The translations under genes were made by a program, and so were the position numbers. The notes under the pieces were generated by a model. It was not told where the DNA came from and searched no databases. It worked only from the letters and a program-made list of their open reading frames with translations. Below, piece by piece: positions 14,352 through 21,666 of a DNA stretch of 22,673 nucleotides (the first letter of the stretch is position 1; every line of letters starts with the position of its first letter). The stretch is taken from contig ONYR01000011.1 of NCBI GenBank assembly GCA_900322165.1, positions 1 through 22,673 on the forward strand, in the 5' to 3' direction. This stretch comes from an uncultured Eubacteriales bacterium. GTDB taxonomy: Bacteria; Bacillota; Clostridia; Lachnospirales; Bianqueaceae.

Positions 14352-14483
14352 CCGTCCCAAACAACAATAAACCCCCGCACACCCTCTCGACGAAGCATGA
14401 GGAGCAAGGAGAGAGGGTGTGCGGGGGTTATGTCTCTCGACGAAGCATGAGGAGCAAGGAGAGAGGGTGTGCAGGGGATTACC
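14352..14483. repeat. Hairpin repeat R2 with one tandem half-copy; probable terminator of the ABC operon
   Basis: A 19-bp perfect inverted repeat (14370-14388 with 14411-14429; arm AACCCCCGCACACCCTCTC) has a 22-nt loop identical to that of R1. A second copy of the loop and right arm follows (14434-14481). On the minus strand, downstream of the ABC operon stop at 14503, the hairpin is followed by TTTATTGTTGTTT, suiting a terminator role. The stem differs from R1 by paired changes. Confidence 0.8.
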
Positions 14484-14502
14484 TCTTTTAGGGACTGGGA
14501 CT

Positions 14503-16275
14503 TTAATCATTCGTCAGCTGCGACGTGTACAGGTTGAAGTACGCGCCCTGGAGGTCCATGAGCTCGCTGTGGCTGCCGCTTTCGACGATGTGGCCGTTAT
14601 CGATGTAGAGGATGCGGTCACAGTCCTTGATCGTTGAGAGACGGTGGGCAACAACGAAGGAGGTGCGGTCTTTCAGCAGCTGCTTGATGCCTTCCTGAAC
14701 GAGAAGCTCGGTGTTGGTGTCGATCGAGCTTGTGGCCTCATCGAGAATGAGGATCTTCGGGTCGGAAAGGAGGGTGCGGGCGAAGGAGAGGAGCTGTCGC
14801 TGACCGGCAGAAAGCATGTCGCCGCGCTCGTTGATCTCGGTCTCGTAGCCCTTGGGCATGCGGCGGATGAACTCGTCCGCGTAGACCCGCTTGGCCGCTT
14901 CGATGCATTCCTCATCGGTCGCGTCAAGGCGTCCGTAGCGAATGTTCTCCATGATCGTACCGGAGAAGATGAAGGTATCCTGCAGCATGATGCCCATCTG
15001 CGAACGGATCGAGCGCAGCGTCGCGTGAGCGATGTCGTGTCCGTCGATCGAGACCGTGCCGGATTTCAGATTGTAGAAACGCGATACGAGGTTGATGATC
15101 GTGGACTTGCCTGCGCCGGTCGGACCGACAAGTGCAATCGACTCACCGGCACTGACGTGGAAGCTGATATCCTTCAGGATCGGACGATCCTTCTCATATT
15201 CAAAGACAACATGGTCGAAATCGACTTCGCCCTTGATCTCCGGAAGCGGTGTGGCGTCCTCAGGATCGGTGACCGTCACTTTCTCATCCATGAGCTGGAA
15301 GATACGCTCGAGGTAAGAAGCGGTGTTGATCATCTGATTGTAGTAGTTCGAGAGGGCCATGATCGGGTTCCAGAACCGGTTTGCGTAGCTTGTCATCGCG
15401 ACAAGGGTTCCGACCGTGATCGTGTTTCTCAGCCAGATGACACCGAAGAGGTAGATGCAGTAGTAAACCGTTCGGGAGATCATCATCGTGGTCGGCCACA
15501 TCAGATGGTTCAGGGTCACTGCGTGGAGGTAGGACTTGCGTGCTTCCTGCGCCAGCTCGGTGTTGATGTTCTGGTTGAACGCCTCACGCGAGAAGCTCTG
15601 GGTGACATGTTCACCGTTGATGGACTCACTCAGGTAGGCCGTAAAGTTCGAATGCTTGTTGGCCTGCAGCTGCCAGGCACGGCGTTGCTTTTTGCGCATC
15701 AGGAAGATGTAGACCGCAAAGACCGGCAGACCGGCAAAGACCAGAAGCGAAAGCTTCGGGCTCACCGCGATCATGAAGACCGCGATAATGACAAGCGAGA
15801 CCATCTGCAGCAAGATGTTGACAAGGCCGTTGGTCAAAAAGTCCGAAACACTGTTGACGTAGTTGATGATGCGGACAAGGATCTTGCCGTGAGGACGAGA
15901 GTCAAAATAGTCGAACGGCAGGTCCTGCAGATGTACGTAGAGATCACGGCGGATGTCGCGGATGATCGCCTGACCGGCAAGCGCGGTGCAGCGGGAGCGG
16001 AAGCGGTTGCAGACCGCCTGCGACGCAACGATCGCGACAAGGGCGACACCGCACCAGATCAGCGATCCGACAGCCTTATTCGGGATCATAACGTCGATCG
16101 CGTTCTGTGTAAAGAGCGGCATCAGCAGTCCGAGGATCGTCGATGCCAGCGAGAAGAAGAACGCGCCGAAGAAGAGCTTTTTGTAACGCTTGACATAGAC
16201 GAATGCGCGCTTGAAATGTTGGAAACTGAATTCCTGATCGAGCGTTTCGTCCACATTATATTTATTGCGTGCCAT
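14503..16275 (-). CDS. ABC exporter half-transporter, subunit with intact Walker B and H-loop
   Basis: The 590-residue protein has a six-helix membrane domain (about 30-320) and an ATPase domain with Walker A GPTGAGKS (384-391), Q-loop LQD (Q432), an altered signature LSAGQ (488-492), Walker B ILILDE (D512, E513) and H-loop His (H544). It pairs with the upstream gene, whose signature is canonical but whose Walker B Glu and H-loop His are changed, so the two probably form a heterodimeric exporter (drug, lipid or peptide). The ATG at 16275 overlaps the upstream TAA by 1 nt, and GGAGG lies 8 nt before it. The stop is followed by the R2 hairpins. Substrate unknown. Confidence 0.93.
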   Translation of the reverse strand: MARNKYNVDETLDQEFSFQHFKRAFVYVKRYKKLFFGAFFFSLASTILGLLMPLFTQNAIDVMIPNKAVGSLIWCGVALVAIVASQAVCNRFRSRCTALAGQAIIRDIRRDLYVHLQDLPFDYFDSRPHGKILVRIINYVNSVSDFLTNGLVNILLQMVSLVIIAVFMIAVSPKLSLLVFAGLPVFAVYIFLMRKKQRRAWQLQANKHSNFTAYLSESINGEHVTQSFSREAFNQNINTELAQEARKSYLHAVTLNHLMWPTTMMISRTVYYCIYLFGVIWLRNTITVGTLVAMTSYANRFWNPIMALSNYYNQMINTASYLERIFQLMDEKVTVTDPEDATPLPEIKGEVDFDHVVFEYEKDRPILKDISFHVSAGESIALVGPTGAGKSTIINLVSRFYNLKSGTVSIDGHDIAHATLRSIRSQMGIMLQDTFIFSGTIMENIRYGRLDATDEECIEAAKRVYADEFIRRMPKGYETEINERGDMLSAGQRQLLSFARTLLSDPKILILDEATSSIDTNTELLVQEGIKQLLKDRTSFVVAHRLSTIKDCDRILYIDNGHIVESGSHSELMDLQGAYFNLYTSQLTND

Positions 16276-18098
16276 TACAGATCACCTCCTTCAAGAGCGG
16301 TGACCTTGATCTTCTGGGCCGCGATCGCTTTCTGAAGGTCTTCCTTCGTGGCATAGCCCTGCTGGATCCGGTAGATGCTGTAATAGTAGCCTTTCTTGGC
16401 GAGCAGTTCCTTATGCGTGCCGGACTCGGTGATCTTGCCGTCTTCGAGAATGAAGATGATGTCGGCGTTCTTTACCGAGGAGATACGCTGCGCGACAATG
16501 AGTGTTGTCGACTTCTTGTCACGCTGGGCAAGGCGCTGCTGAATGTAGTGTTCGGTCTCGAGGTCGACCGCAGAGGTCGTATCATCGAGAATGAGGATCG
16601 GAGCCTCCTGCGAGAGCGCGCGTGCCAGAGACAGACGCTGCTTCTGACCGCCGGAGAGGCCCATGCCACGCTCACCGACGATCGTATCGTAACCATCGGG
16701 GAGATGCTTGACAAAGCTGTCAGCATCCGCGTCGAGCGCAGAGCGGTACACGACTTCCTGCGGCGCGTCCGGGACACCGTAGACAATGTTGGATTCAACG
16801 GTATCGGAGAAGAGGAACACATCCTGCAGCGCGACCGCAACGTTGCGGCGGAGGAACTGCAGATTGTACTTTTTCACGTTCTCGCCATCGATGCGGACCG
16901 TGCCGGAGGTCGGATCCACAAACCGCGCAATGAGGTTAAACAGCGAGGTCTTGCCTGATCCGGTGGGGCCCATGATACCGACCGTGGCGCCGGCAGGAAT
17001 GTGGAAGGAGATATCCTTCAGCACCTCCGTGCCATCGTACGAGAGGGACACATGCTCGAAATCGATCGTTCCCTTGAGCTCGCCGCTTTCGATCGCGTTT
17101 TCCGGGCTGACGATCTCCGGCTGCGAATCGTAGAGATCATGCACACGCTCACAGCTGACCTGGAAGCGCTGCAGATCGGTGATGAGGAATCCAAGCTGAA
17201 GCATGGGCTCGTTCATCATCCAGCTCAGGGACGTGAAAACGATAAGGTCGCCGATCGTGATGCGCTGGAACACAACGAGAAGCGAGCCGACAATGATGGC
17301 CGTCGCGTTCATGACGTTGCCGACGGTCTCCATGATCGGGGCATGATTGACCCAGGCCTTGTTGGCATCGAGGTTCATGCTGTAGTACTTTTCGTTGGCT
17401 TCATCGAACTTCTGAATTTCAAACGGCTCGCGGCAGAACGCGCGGACAACGCGGTTGCCGGCAATGTTTTCAGAGACGATGGTGTTAAGCTCGGACAGCT
17501 GCTGCCGGGCCGCGCGGAAGATCGGGCGCACCTTTTTTGCCATGTGGATGGCGGTCAGGAACGCGAAGGGCGAGAGCGCCAGCTCGATGAGGGTGAACTC
17601 CCAGCTGATCGAGAAAAACACGATCAGAACAGCCGCAAACATCGCGATACTGTCAAACATCGCCCAGGAGACGTAGCAGAGGAAATGGTTGATCGCCTCG
17701 ACGTCGCCGGTGCACTTGTTGATGAGGTCGCCCGAGCGGTTCGTCATCAGGAAGCTGCGGCTCTGCTCGGACAGCTTGCGGTACAGGCCGCGGCGAATCT
17801 CGAACGTCGCCCGCTGGGAAGCCTGTTCACGGAACAGGTTGCCGACAAAGCGGATCACTGAACGCAGGATCAGCAGGCCGAACGCGATCAGAAGCAGCGG
17901 TACGAGCTGCCTAAGCACCGTCTCGGTCGGAATGGATCTGTCGTCGAACATCGGATAGAGCACCGTGTTGACGATCCGGCTGATGATCTGCGGATCGATG
18001 ACCATGATGATGTCCACGATGATGGTCATCAGGTAAGCTGCGAAGAGCTTGTACTTGGACTTTCCGAGAAAACTGAAAGCCCATTTGATTTCACGCAT
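16275..18098 (-). CDS. ABC exporter half-transporter, subunit with degenerate ATPase residues
   Basis: This 607-residue membrane-plus-ATPase protein is the first gene of the exporter operon. It has Walker A GPTGSGKT (377-384), Q-loop Q425 and canonical signature LSGGQ (481-485), but Walker B ends LILDD (D506 instead of Glu) and the H-loop reads VAQRIS (Q537 instead of His). This is the pattern of the degenerate half of heterodimeric exporters such as TM287/288. A longer frame reaches 18191, but MREIKWAF at 18098 is preferred: AAAGGA lies upstream, and the residues before it would be encoded in the promoter region. The promoter lies at 18141-18168. The final 25 residues (ATKEDLQKAIAAQKIK...) form a short charged tail. 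Confidence 0.93.
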   Translation of the reverse strand: MREIKWAFSFLGKSKYKLFAAYLMTIIVDIIMVIDPQIISRIVNTVLYPMFDDRSIPTETVLRQLVPLLLIAFGLLILRSVIRFVGNLFREQASQRATFEIRRGLYRKLSEQSRSFLMTNRSGDLINKCTGDVEAINHFLCYVSWAMFDSIAMFAAVLIVFFSISWEFTLIELALSPFAFLTAIHMAKKVRPIFRAARQQLSELNTIVSENIAGNRVVRAFCREPFEIQKFDEANEKYYSMNLDANKAWVNHAPIMETVGNVMNATAIIVGSLLVVFQRITIGDLIVFTSLSWMMNEPMLQLGFLITDLQRFQVSCERVHDLYDSQPEIVSPENAIESGELKGTIDFEHVSLSYDGTEVLKDISFHIPAGATVGIMGPTGSGKTSLFNLIARFVDPTSGTVRIDGENVKKYNLQFLRRNVAVALQDVFLFSDTVESNIVYGVPDAPQEVVYRSALDADADSFVKHLPDGYDTIVGERGMGLSGGQKQRLSLARALSQEAPILILDDTTSAVDLETEHYIQQRLAQRDKKSTTLIVAQRISSVKNADIIFILEDGKITESGTHKELLAKKGYYYSIYRIQQGYATKEDLQKAIAAQKIKVTALEGGDL

Positions 18099-18140
18099 GG
18101 TTAATCCGTTTCCTTTGTAGAAAAAAGTGACATTTCCCTG

Positions 18141-18168
18141 ATTATAAACACAAAAAACCAGTTTGCAA
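18141..18168 (-). promoter_or_regulatory. Promoter for the ABC exporter operon
   Basis: On minus, TTGCAA (18168-18163), a 16-nt spacer and TATAAT (18146-18141). The predicted leader is about 35-40 nt. It is divergent from the GH109-like gene promoter about 100 bp away. Confidence 0.72.
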
Positions 18169-18261
18169 GCTACTATTAAAAGTTTTTTCAAAACTCCATG
18201 CAGGCTCGCGTCAAGGTGCGGTTTCGTCCATTATCAAAAGGACCGAACGCACGCTTCGCGG

Positions 18262-18290
18262 TAGACTTTTTAGGCCGTGCATCCTATAAT
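18262..18290 (+). promoter_or_regulatory. Promoter for the GH109-like gene
   Basis: TAGACT (18262-18267), a 17-nt spacer and a perfect TATAAT (18285-18290). The -35 is weak (4 of 6), which may indicate an activator. The leader is about 90 nt and carries a six-codon frame and a small hairpin. Confidence 0.6.
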
Positions 18291-18303
18291 GGGAGGCAGA
18301 GAA

Positions 18304-18324
18304 ATGAAAGGCTGCACCCCATAA
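18304..18324 (+). CDS. Possible leader peptide MKGCTP
   Basis: ATG AAA GGC TGC ACC CCA TAA lies in the leader of the GH109-like gene. GGGAGG (18291-18296) is 7 nt upstream, a better ribosome site than most real genes here, but it sits at or before the predicted transcription start, so it may be only partly transcribed. A short stem CCCC/GGGG (18349-18352 and 18358-18361) follows before the main start. It could be a translational leader or chance. Confidence 0.25.
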   Translation: MKGCTP

Positions 18325-18386
18325 AAGTGGGAACAACTAAGAAGGGCACCCCAAAGCGGGGAGCATCAAATCATAAAGGAGCCGTC

Positions 18387-19589
18387 ATGAAAGAAAAAGT
18401 TACGACTGCGGTGATCGGTCTTGGAGGACGAGGACTGAGCCTTTTGAAGGCTGTGATCCTTGGAATGGAAGACGTCGAGGTGCTTGGTGTCTGCGATCTG
18501 TACGAAGACCGGGCGCAGGCGGGGTATGAAGCTGTCCTTGAGGCGCGCGGCACCAAGCCGGTCTGTTCGCTCGACTACCGGGACATCCTCGCGATCCCGA
18601 ATCTCGATTCGGTCGTGATCGCGACTTCCTGGGAAACGCATATCGAGATCGCGATCGCCGCGATGAAACAGGGCATCCGCCCCGGCGTGGAGGTCGGTCC
18701 GGCCTACAGCATCGATCAGCTCTGGCAGCTCGTTCACACGAGCGAGGAAACGGGCGTACCGTGCATGATGCTTGAAAACTGCTGCTACGGCCGCGATGAG
18801 ATGATGCTGATGAACATGATCGAGCAGGGTGTCTTTGGGCAGCTGGTGCATCTCGAGGGAGGCTATCGGCATGATCTTCGGGAGGAGATCGGGTTCGGAC
18901 GCGAGAACCGTCACTACCGTAACGCGAATTACAAAAACCGCAACTGCGAGAATTATCCGACGCATGAGCTCGGACCGATCTGTCAGATGCTCGGGATCCA
19001 TCACGGCAACCGCCTGCTGAAGCTGAATTCGGTCGCTTCGACCTCACGCGGTCTGAACGCATACCTGCAAAAAGAAAAAGGCCCGGACTATGACCAGGCC
19101 TTCTACCCCTTTGCGCAGGGCGACGTGGTGACAACGGTGATTACGTGCGCTCATGGCGAGACCATCACGCTCACGCTTGACACAACGCTCCCGCGGTACT
19201 ATTCGCGCGGACTTCTGGTGCAGGGAACCAAGGCCATGTACTCGGAGGACAATCACTCGGTCTTTATCGACGGTGTCCATTCCGAGGCGGACGGTTTCGA
19301 CTGGCAGAAGCATTGGAACAATGCGCTTGAGATGCGCGAGAAGTATGAGCATCCGGTCTGGACGCAGTTCTTAAATGACGGTGTGCGCGGCGGCCACGGC
19401 GGCATGGACTACCTCGTGGACCGTGCGTTCTTCGACAGTGTCAAAAACGAAACCAAGCCGCCCATCGATGTGTACGATATGGCGGCCTGGATGTCGATCG
19501 GTGTATTGAGTGAGGAATCGATCGCCAAGGGCGGAGCCCCGGTCTATATTCCTGATTTTACGAACGGGAAATGGGTGGAAACGCGCTGA
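18387..19589 (+). CDS. Gfo/Idh/MocA-family protein, GH109-like (alpha-N-acetylgalactosaminidase type)
   Basis: The 400-residue protein starts with the NAD-binding motif GLGGRG (11-16) of the Gfo/Idh/MocA fold. Its body has GH109 features: NCCYGRDEMMLMNMIEQGVFG, LVHLEGGYRHDLR, NYPTHELGPI and GGHGGMDYLVD. GH109 enzymes use bound NAD+ in a redox-assisted hydrolysis of alpha-N-acetylgalactosamine, for example from mucin or blood-group A glycans; whether that is the substrate here is not proven. No signal peptide is seen, so it is probably intracellular. A longer in-frame extension to 18198 exists but lies upstream of the promoter; the ATG at 18387 follows AAAGGAG at 5 nt and is chosen. It ends 43 nt before the convergent HAD gene with no terminator visible. 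Confidence 0.82.
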   Translation: MKEKVTTAVIGLGGRGLSLLKAVILGMEDVEVLGVCDLYEDRAQAGYEAVLEARGTKPVCSLDYRDILAIPNLDSVVIATSWETHIEIAIAAMKQGIRPGVEVGPAYSIDQLWQLVHTSEETGVPCMMLENCCYGRDEMMLMNMIEQGVFGQLVHLEGGYRHDLREEIGFGRENRHYRNANYKNRNCENYPTHELGPICQMLGIHHGNRLLKLNSVASTSRGLNAYLQKEKGPDYDQAFYPFAQGDVVTTVITCAHGETITLTLDTTLPRYYSRGLLVQGTKAMYSEDNHSVFIDGVHSEADGFDWQKHWNNALEMREKYEHPVWTQFLNDGVRGGHGGMDYLVDRAFFDSVKNETKPPIDVYDMAAWMSIGVLSEESIAKGGAPVYIPDFTNGKWVETR

Positions 19590-19632
19590 GGGGCGCGCTG
19601 TCAGGCGGGGTGGAACGCATTCAGCCTTGATC

Positions 19633-20298
19633 TCAGCGAACCTTCCGAATGAAATTCAGCAGCTCCTCCGGGGTGGAGGCGATCGGCATATGACCTTGCT
19701 TTTCAAGATCCGCGCGGTCGCGGAAGCCCCAGTCAACAAGAATGACAGGCATCTGTGCGTTGTCGGCGGTTTCCTTGTCGACCTCGGAATCACCGACGTA
19801 GACCGCCTCAGAAGCGTCTAAGTCAAAGGCCTTCAGACAGGCGAAAACCGTGTCGGGAGCGGGCTTTCTGGAAATGCCGGGGCGCTCGCCGACAACATAG
19901 TCGAAGAGACCGGGGAAGCGGGCGCTGATGATCTCCTGAACGGCGAAATCGCCCTTGTTGGAGACAACAGCGGTCTTGACATGCGCGTCGCGGAGCTCCT
20001 GCAGGAGCTCGGGAATTCCTTTGTAAGGGAACGTGTTGTCAAGGCAATGCATCTTGTAGTGCGCGGCGAAGGTATCGTAGAGCTTCTGAAATGCCGCGGG
20101 ATCGGTGATGGTTGGCGCGGAGAGGGTCAGTAAACGCTTCATGCCGTTTCCGAGAAATGAGCGAACCTCTTGCTTTGTTCGCGGCGGGCAGCTGAACTGC
20201 GCGAGGGCGTAGTTGACACTGACGGTCAAGTCGGCCAGGGTGTCGAGAATCGTGCCGTCGAGATCGAAGATGACGGCTTTTACGGGAAATGTATTCAT
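19633..20298 (-). CDS. HAD-superfamily phosphatase (phosphoglycolate phosphatase-like)
   Basis: The 221-residue protein has the four HAD motifs: FDLDGT (D12 nucleophile, D14 acid), VSNK (112-115), KPAPD (145-149) and GDSEVD (D170, D174). The helical cap between motifs 1 and 2 (about 20-95) is the Gph/PgmB type, so phosphoglycolate phosphatase, pyrophosphatase or sugar-phosphate phosphatase are all possible. The ATG at 20298 follows AAGGA. It lies just downstream of the terminator at 20329-20360, so it either has a promoter hidden near that hairpin or depends on read-through from the zinc-ribbon gene. Confidence 0.88.
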   Translation of the reverse strand: MNTFPVKAVIFDLDGTILDTLADLTVSVNYALAQFSCPPRTKQEVRSFLGNGMKRLLTLSAPTITDPAAFQKLYDTFAAHYKMHCLDNTFPYKGIPELLQELRDAHVKTAVVSNKGDFAVQEIISARFPGLFDYVVGERPGISRKPAPDTVFACLKAFDLDASEAVYVGDSEVDKETADNAQMPVILVDWGFRDRADLEKQGHMPIASTPEELLNFIRKVR

Positions 20299-20328
20299 TG
20301 GGAATCCTTGAAAAAATGAAATCGGCAG

Positions 20329-20360
20329 AAAAAAAGGCTGTGATGACTCACAGCCTTTTT
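20329..20360 (-). terminator. Intrinsic terminator after the zinc-ribbon gene
   Basis: A 13-bp perfect stem, AAAAAGGCTGTGA (20331-20343) with TCACAGCCTTTTT (20348-20360), and a 4-nt loop. On minus it is followed by a run of T (complement of A at 20329-20335). The core stem is the same as that of the ferredoxin terminator. Confidence 0.9.
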
Positions 20361-20377
20361 CTGTCAGTTAAGTGAAA

Positions 20378-20911
20378 TCACTTGAGGAACTTCAGCTTGC
20401 AGATGATCGGAGCTTCCTTAGCCTTGCCCTTGCAGACACGGAAGAACATGATGATCTGGATGACGAAGAGAATAGCCATGCAGATGCCGCCGGCAGCCGG
20501 AACGATGATTGTCCAGCACAGAAGCGCGGAGATGACGCCAAGCAGAATGTTGGTAACGGTGATCTTCAGAGCTTCGCGAACATGGAACATAGCGAAAGCA
20601 GACTTCTGAGCAGCAAGGAGCGCGATGATGATACCAAAGAGGCCAATCACGGGCAGGTAGGGCAGCATGGAGAAGACTTTGTTGTCAGAAATGTCCTGAG
20701 CATCGAAGTCAGCGGTGTGATCAAAAGGATCAACGACCGGAGCCGGCTGATACTGCTGATACGGCTGCTGCTGATACTGCTGCTGGAATTGATAGTTCTG
20801 CTGCTGGGGCTGAGGATTCGGGTTCGGAGCGGCTGCAAAAACAGCACCGCACTGCGGGCAAGAGGTAGCTCCATCATTGAACGGAGCACCACACTGAGGA
20901 CAAAATGCCAT
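20378..20911 (-). CDS. Zinc-ribbon membrane protein (DUF4870-like)
   Basis: The 177-residue protein begins with a zinc ribbon, CPQCG (4-8) and CPQCG (18-22). A Gln/Pro/Tyr-rich disordered linker follows (about 33-66). The C-terminal part is a hydrophobic domain with about three membrane helices (about 83-100, 115-140, 140-162); the stretch FSMLPYLPVIGLFGIIIALLAAQKS resembles DUF4870-type proteins. The function is unknown; it could be a membrane sensor or chaperone-like protein. The frame extends to 20941, but MAFCPQCG is the typical start of such zinc ribbons and AAAGGACGG lies upstream. The promoter is at 20971-20999 and the terminator at 20329-20360. Confidence 0.78.
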   Translation of the reverse strand: MAFCPQCGAPFNDGATSCPQCGAVFAAAPNPNPQPQQQNYQFQQQYQQQPYQQYQPAPVVDPFDHTADFDAQDISDNKVFSMLPYLPVIGLFGIIIALLAAQKSAFAMFHVREALKITVTNILLGVISALLCWTIIVPAAGGICMAILFVIQIIMFFRVCKGKAKEAPIICKLKFLK

Positions 20912-20970
20912 GGTATAATACCGTCCTTTCTTTTGCCGCACAAGGCGGCTTATATTTTCTTTATGGAATT

Positions 20971-20999
20971 ATAATAGCACCCTCCAAAATCTTTGTAAA
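20971..20999 (-). promoter_or_regulatory. Promoter for the zinc-ribbon membrane protein gene
   Basis: On minus, TTTACA (20999-20994), a 17-nt spacer and TATTAT (20976-20971); an alternative TATAAT sits 3 nt further on. A short leader hairpin GCCGC/GCGGC (20935-20949) precedes the gene. Confidence 0.6.
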
Positions 21000-21025
21000 G
21001 GAAAAATTAATACTCCATATGGATA

Positions 21026-21095
21026 AACATGCTCTGTGTCCTTTTTATTTACACAGAGCATGTTAACAATAATACGAACTTTGCTCGTATTATTG
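21026..21095. repeat. Two adjacent perfect hairpins
   Basis: Hairpin 1: AACATGCTCTGTGT (21026-21039) pairs with ACACAGAGCATGTT (21051-21064), 14 bp with an 11-nt T-rich loop. Hairpin 2: CAATAATACGA (21067-21077) pairs with TCGTATTATTG (21085-21095), 11 bp. They lie upstream of both flanking genes, and neither has a following T-run, so they are not ordinary terminators. Confidence 0.75.
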
Positions 21096-21147
21096 AGGTG
21101 GAAAGTGGCGGGAATTCGTAGAGTCGTTGTTTGAAAACCCGGTAGAT

Positions 21148-21512
21148 TGGACTAAATGCCAGTTTCAGAATCATTAGTCCTATGTTTTTTTCTACTCGTT
21201 CGATGTCATGGGACTGGACTTTAATTTTGAGTCCATTTCGTCCTACATTTCATCTTGTGTTTTTACTTCTATAGGACTGATGCTGAGACACTGGACCTTC
21301 CAGTCCCAAGAATGAAGGAGAATCTGTTCCAGCGCTTTCTTCCCCGTAGGACTGGTTCCGTTAATTAATGCGTCCCAGTCCTAGAACCACTCACATCTAC
21401 CTCTAATGTGTAGGACTGGATTATTGATTTATCGTGATTCAGTCTCACACTACCTAATGAAACACATGGCTCCATAGGACTGCAGCCGCTGCATAATCGA
21501 GAGCAGTCCTAT
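21148..21512. repeat. Array of six short inverted repeats at about 64-bp spacing
   Basis: Six units start near 21148, 21208, 21271, 21346, 21410 and 21474. Each has a left arm like TAGGACTGG, 18-24 unrelated bases, and a right arm like CCAGTCCTA, then a 23-37-nt variable linker. The best stems are TAGGACTGG/CCAGTCCTA (21347-21355 and 21375-21383), ATAGGACTGC/GCAGTCCTAT (21474-21483 and 21503-21512) and GGACTAA/TTAGTCC (21149-21155 and 21174-21180). Units 2, 3 and 5 are weaker. No reading frame crosses the array. Confidence 0.85.
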
Positions 21513-21632
21513 TCTTCTTGTAAAGCGTTAGTTAAAGAAGGCATCGCAGCAAGAGAATGAGTAATAAATCGCCCCCTCCTCATTTTTGAGTTTATAATTC
21601 CACCCATTTCGTGTACAATATCCTAAGAATAA

Positions 21633-21638
21633 TATAAT
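21633..21638 (+). promoter_or_regulatory. Possible -10 box for the helicase gene
   Basis: TATAAT at 21633-21638 lies 28 nt before the start codon. No good -35 is seen at 16-18 nt (TGTACA at 21612 gives only 15), so the promoter is tentative. A second TATAAT occurs at 21593-21598. Confidence 0.4.
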
Positions 21639-21666
21639 CAGCAATGTTTGAGAAAGGAGGCGGCTT

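Noticed and set aside
13666..14407. Two similar leftward frames starting MLLMLRREGV (13666-13878 and 14198-14407)
   Set aside because: Their similarity comes from the hairpin repeats R1 and R2; beyond that the sequences differ and neither has a ribosome site.
13601..14483. Insertion sequence or integron remnant
   Set aside because: No transposase or integrase fragment and no target-site duplication could be seen; the hairpins alone do not support it.
14644..16335. Long rightward frame opposite the ABC exporter gene
   Set aside because: The minus-strand frame has full ABC exporter motifs; this one is charged low-complexity shadow sequence.
18198..18386. N-terminal extension of the GH109-like protein
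   Set aside because: It would start upstream of the promoter at 18262-18290, and AAAGGAG precedes the ATG at 18387.
21148..21512. CRISPR array
   Set aside because: The repeats are only about 9 bp per arm, imperfect and split by a variable centre; no cas genes are nearby.
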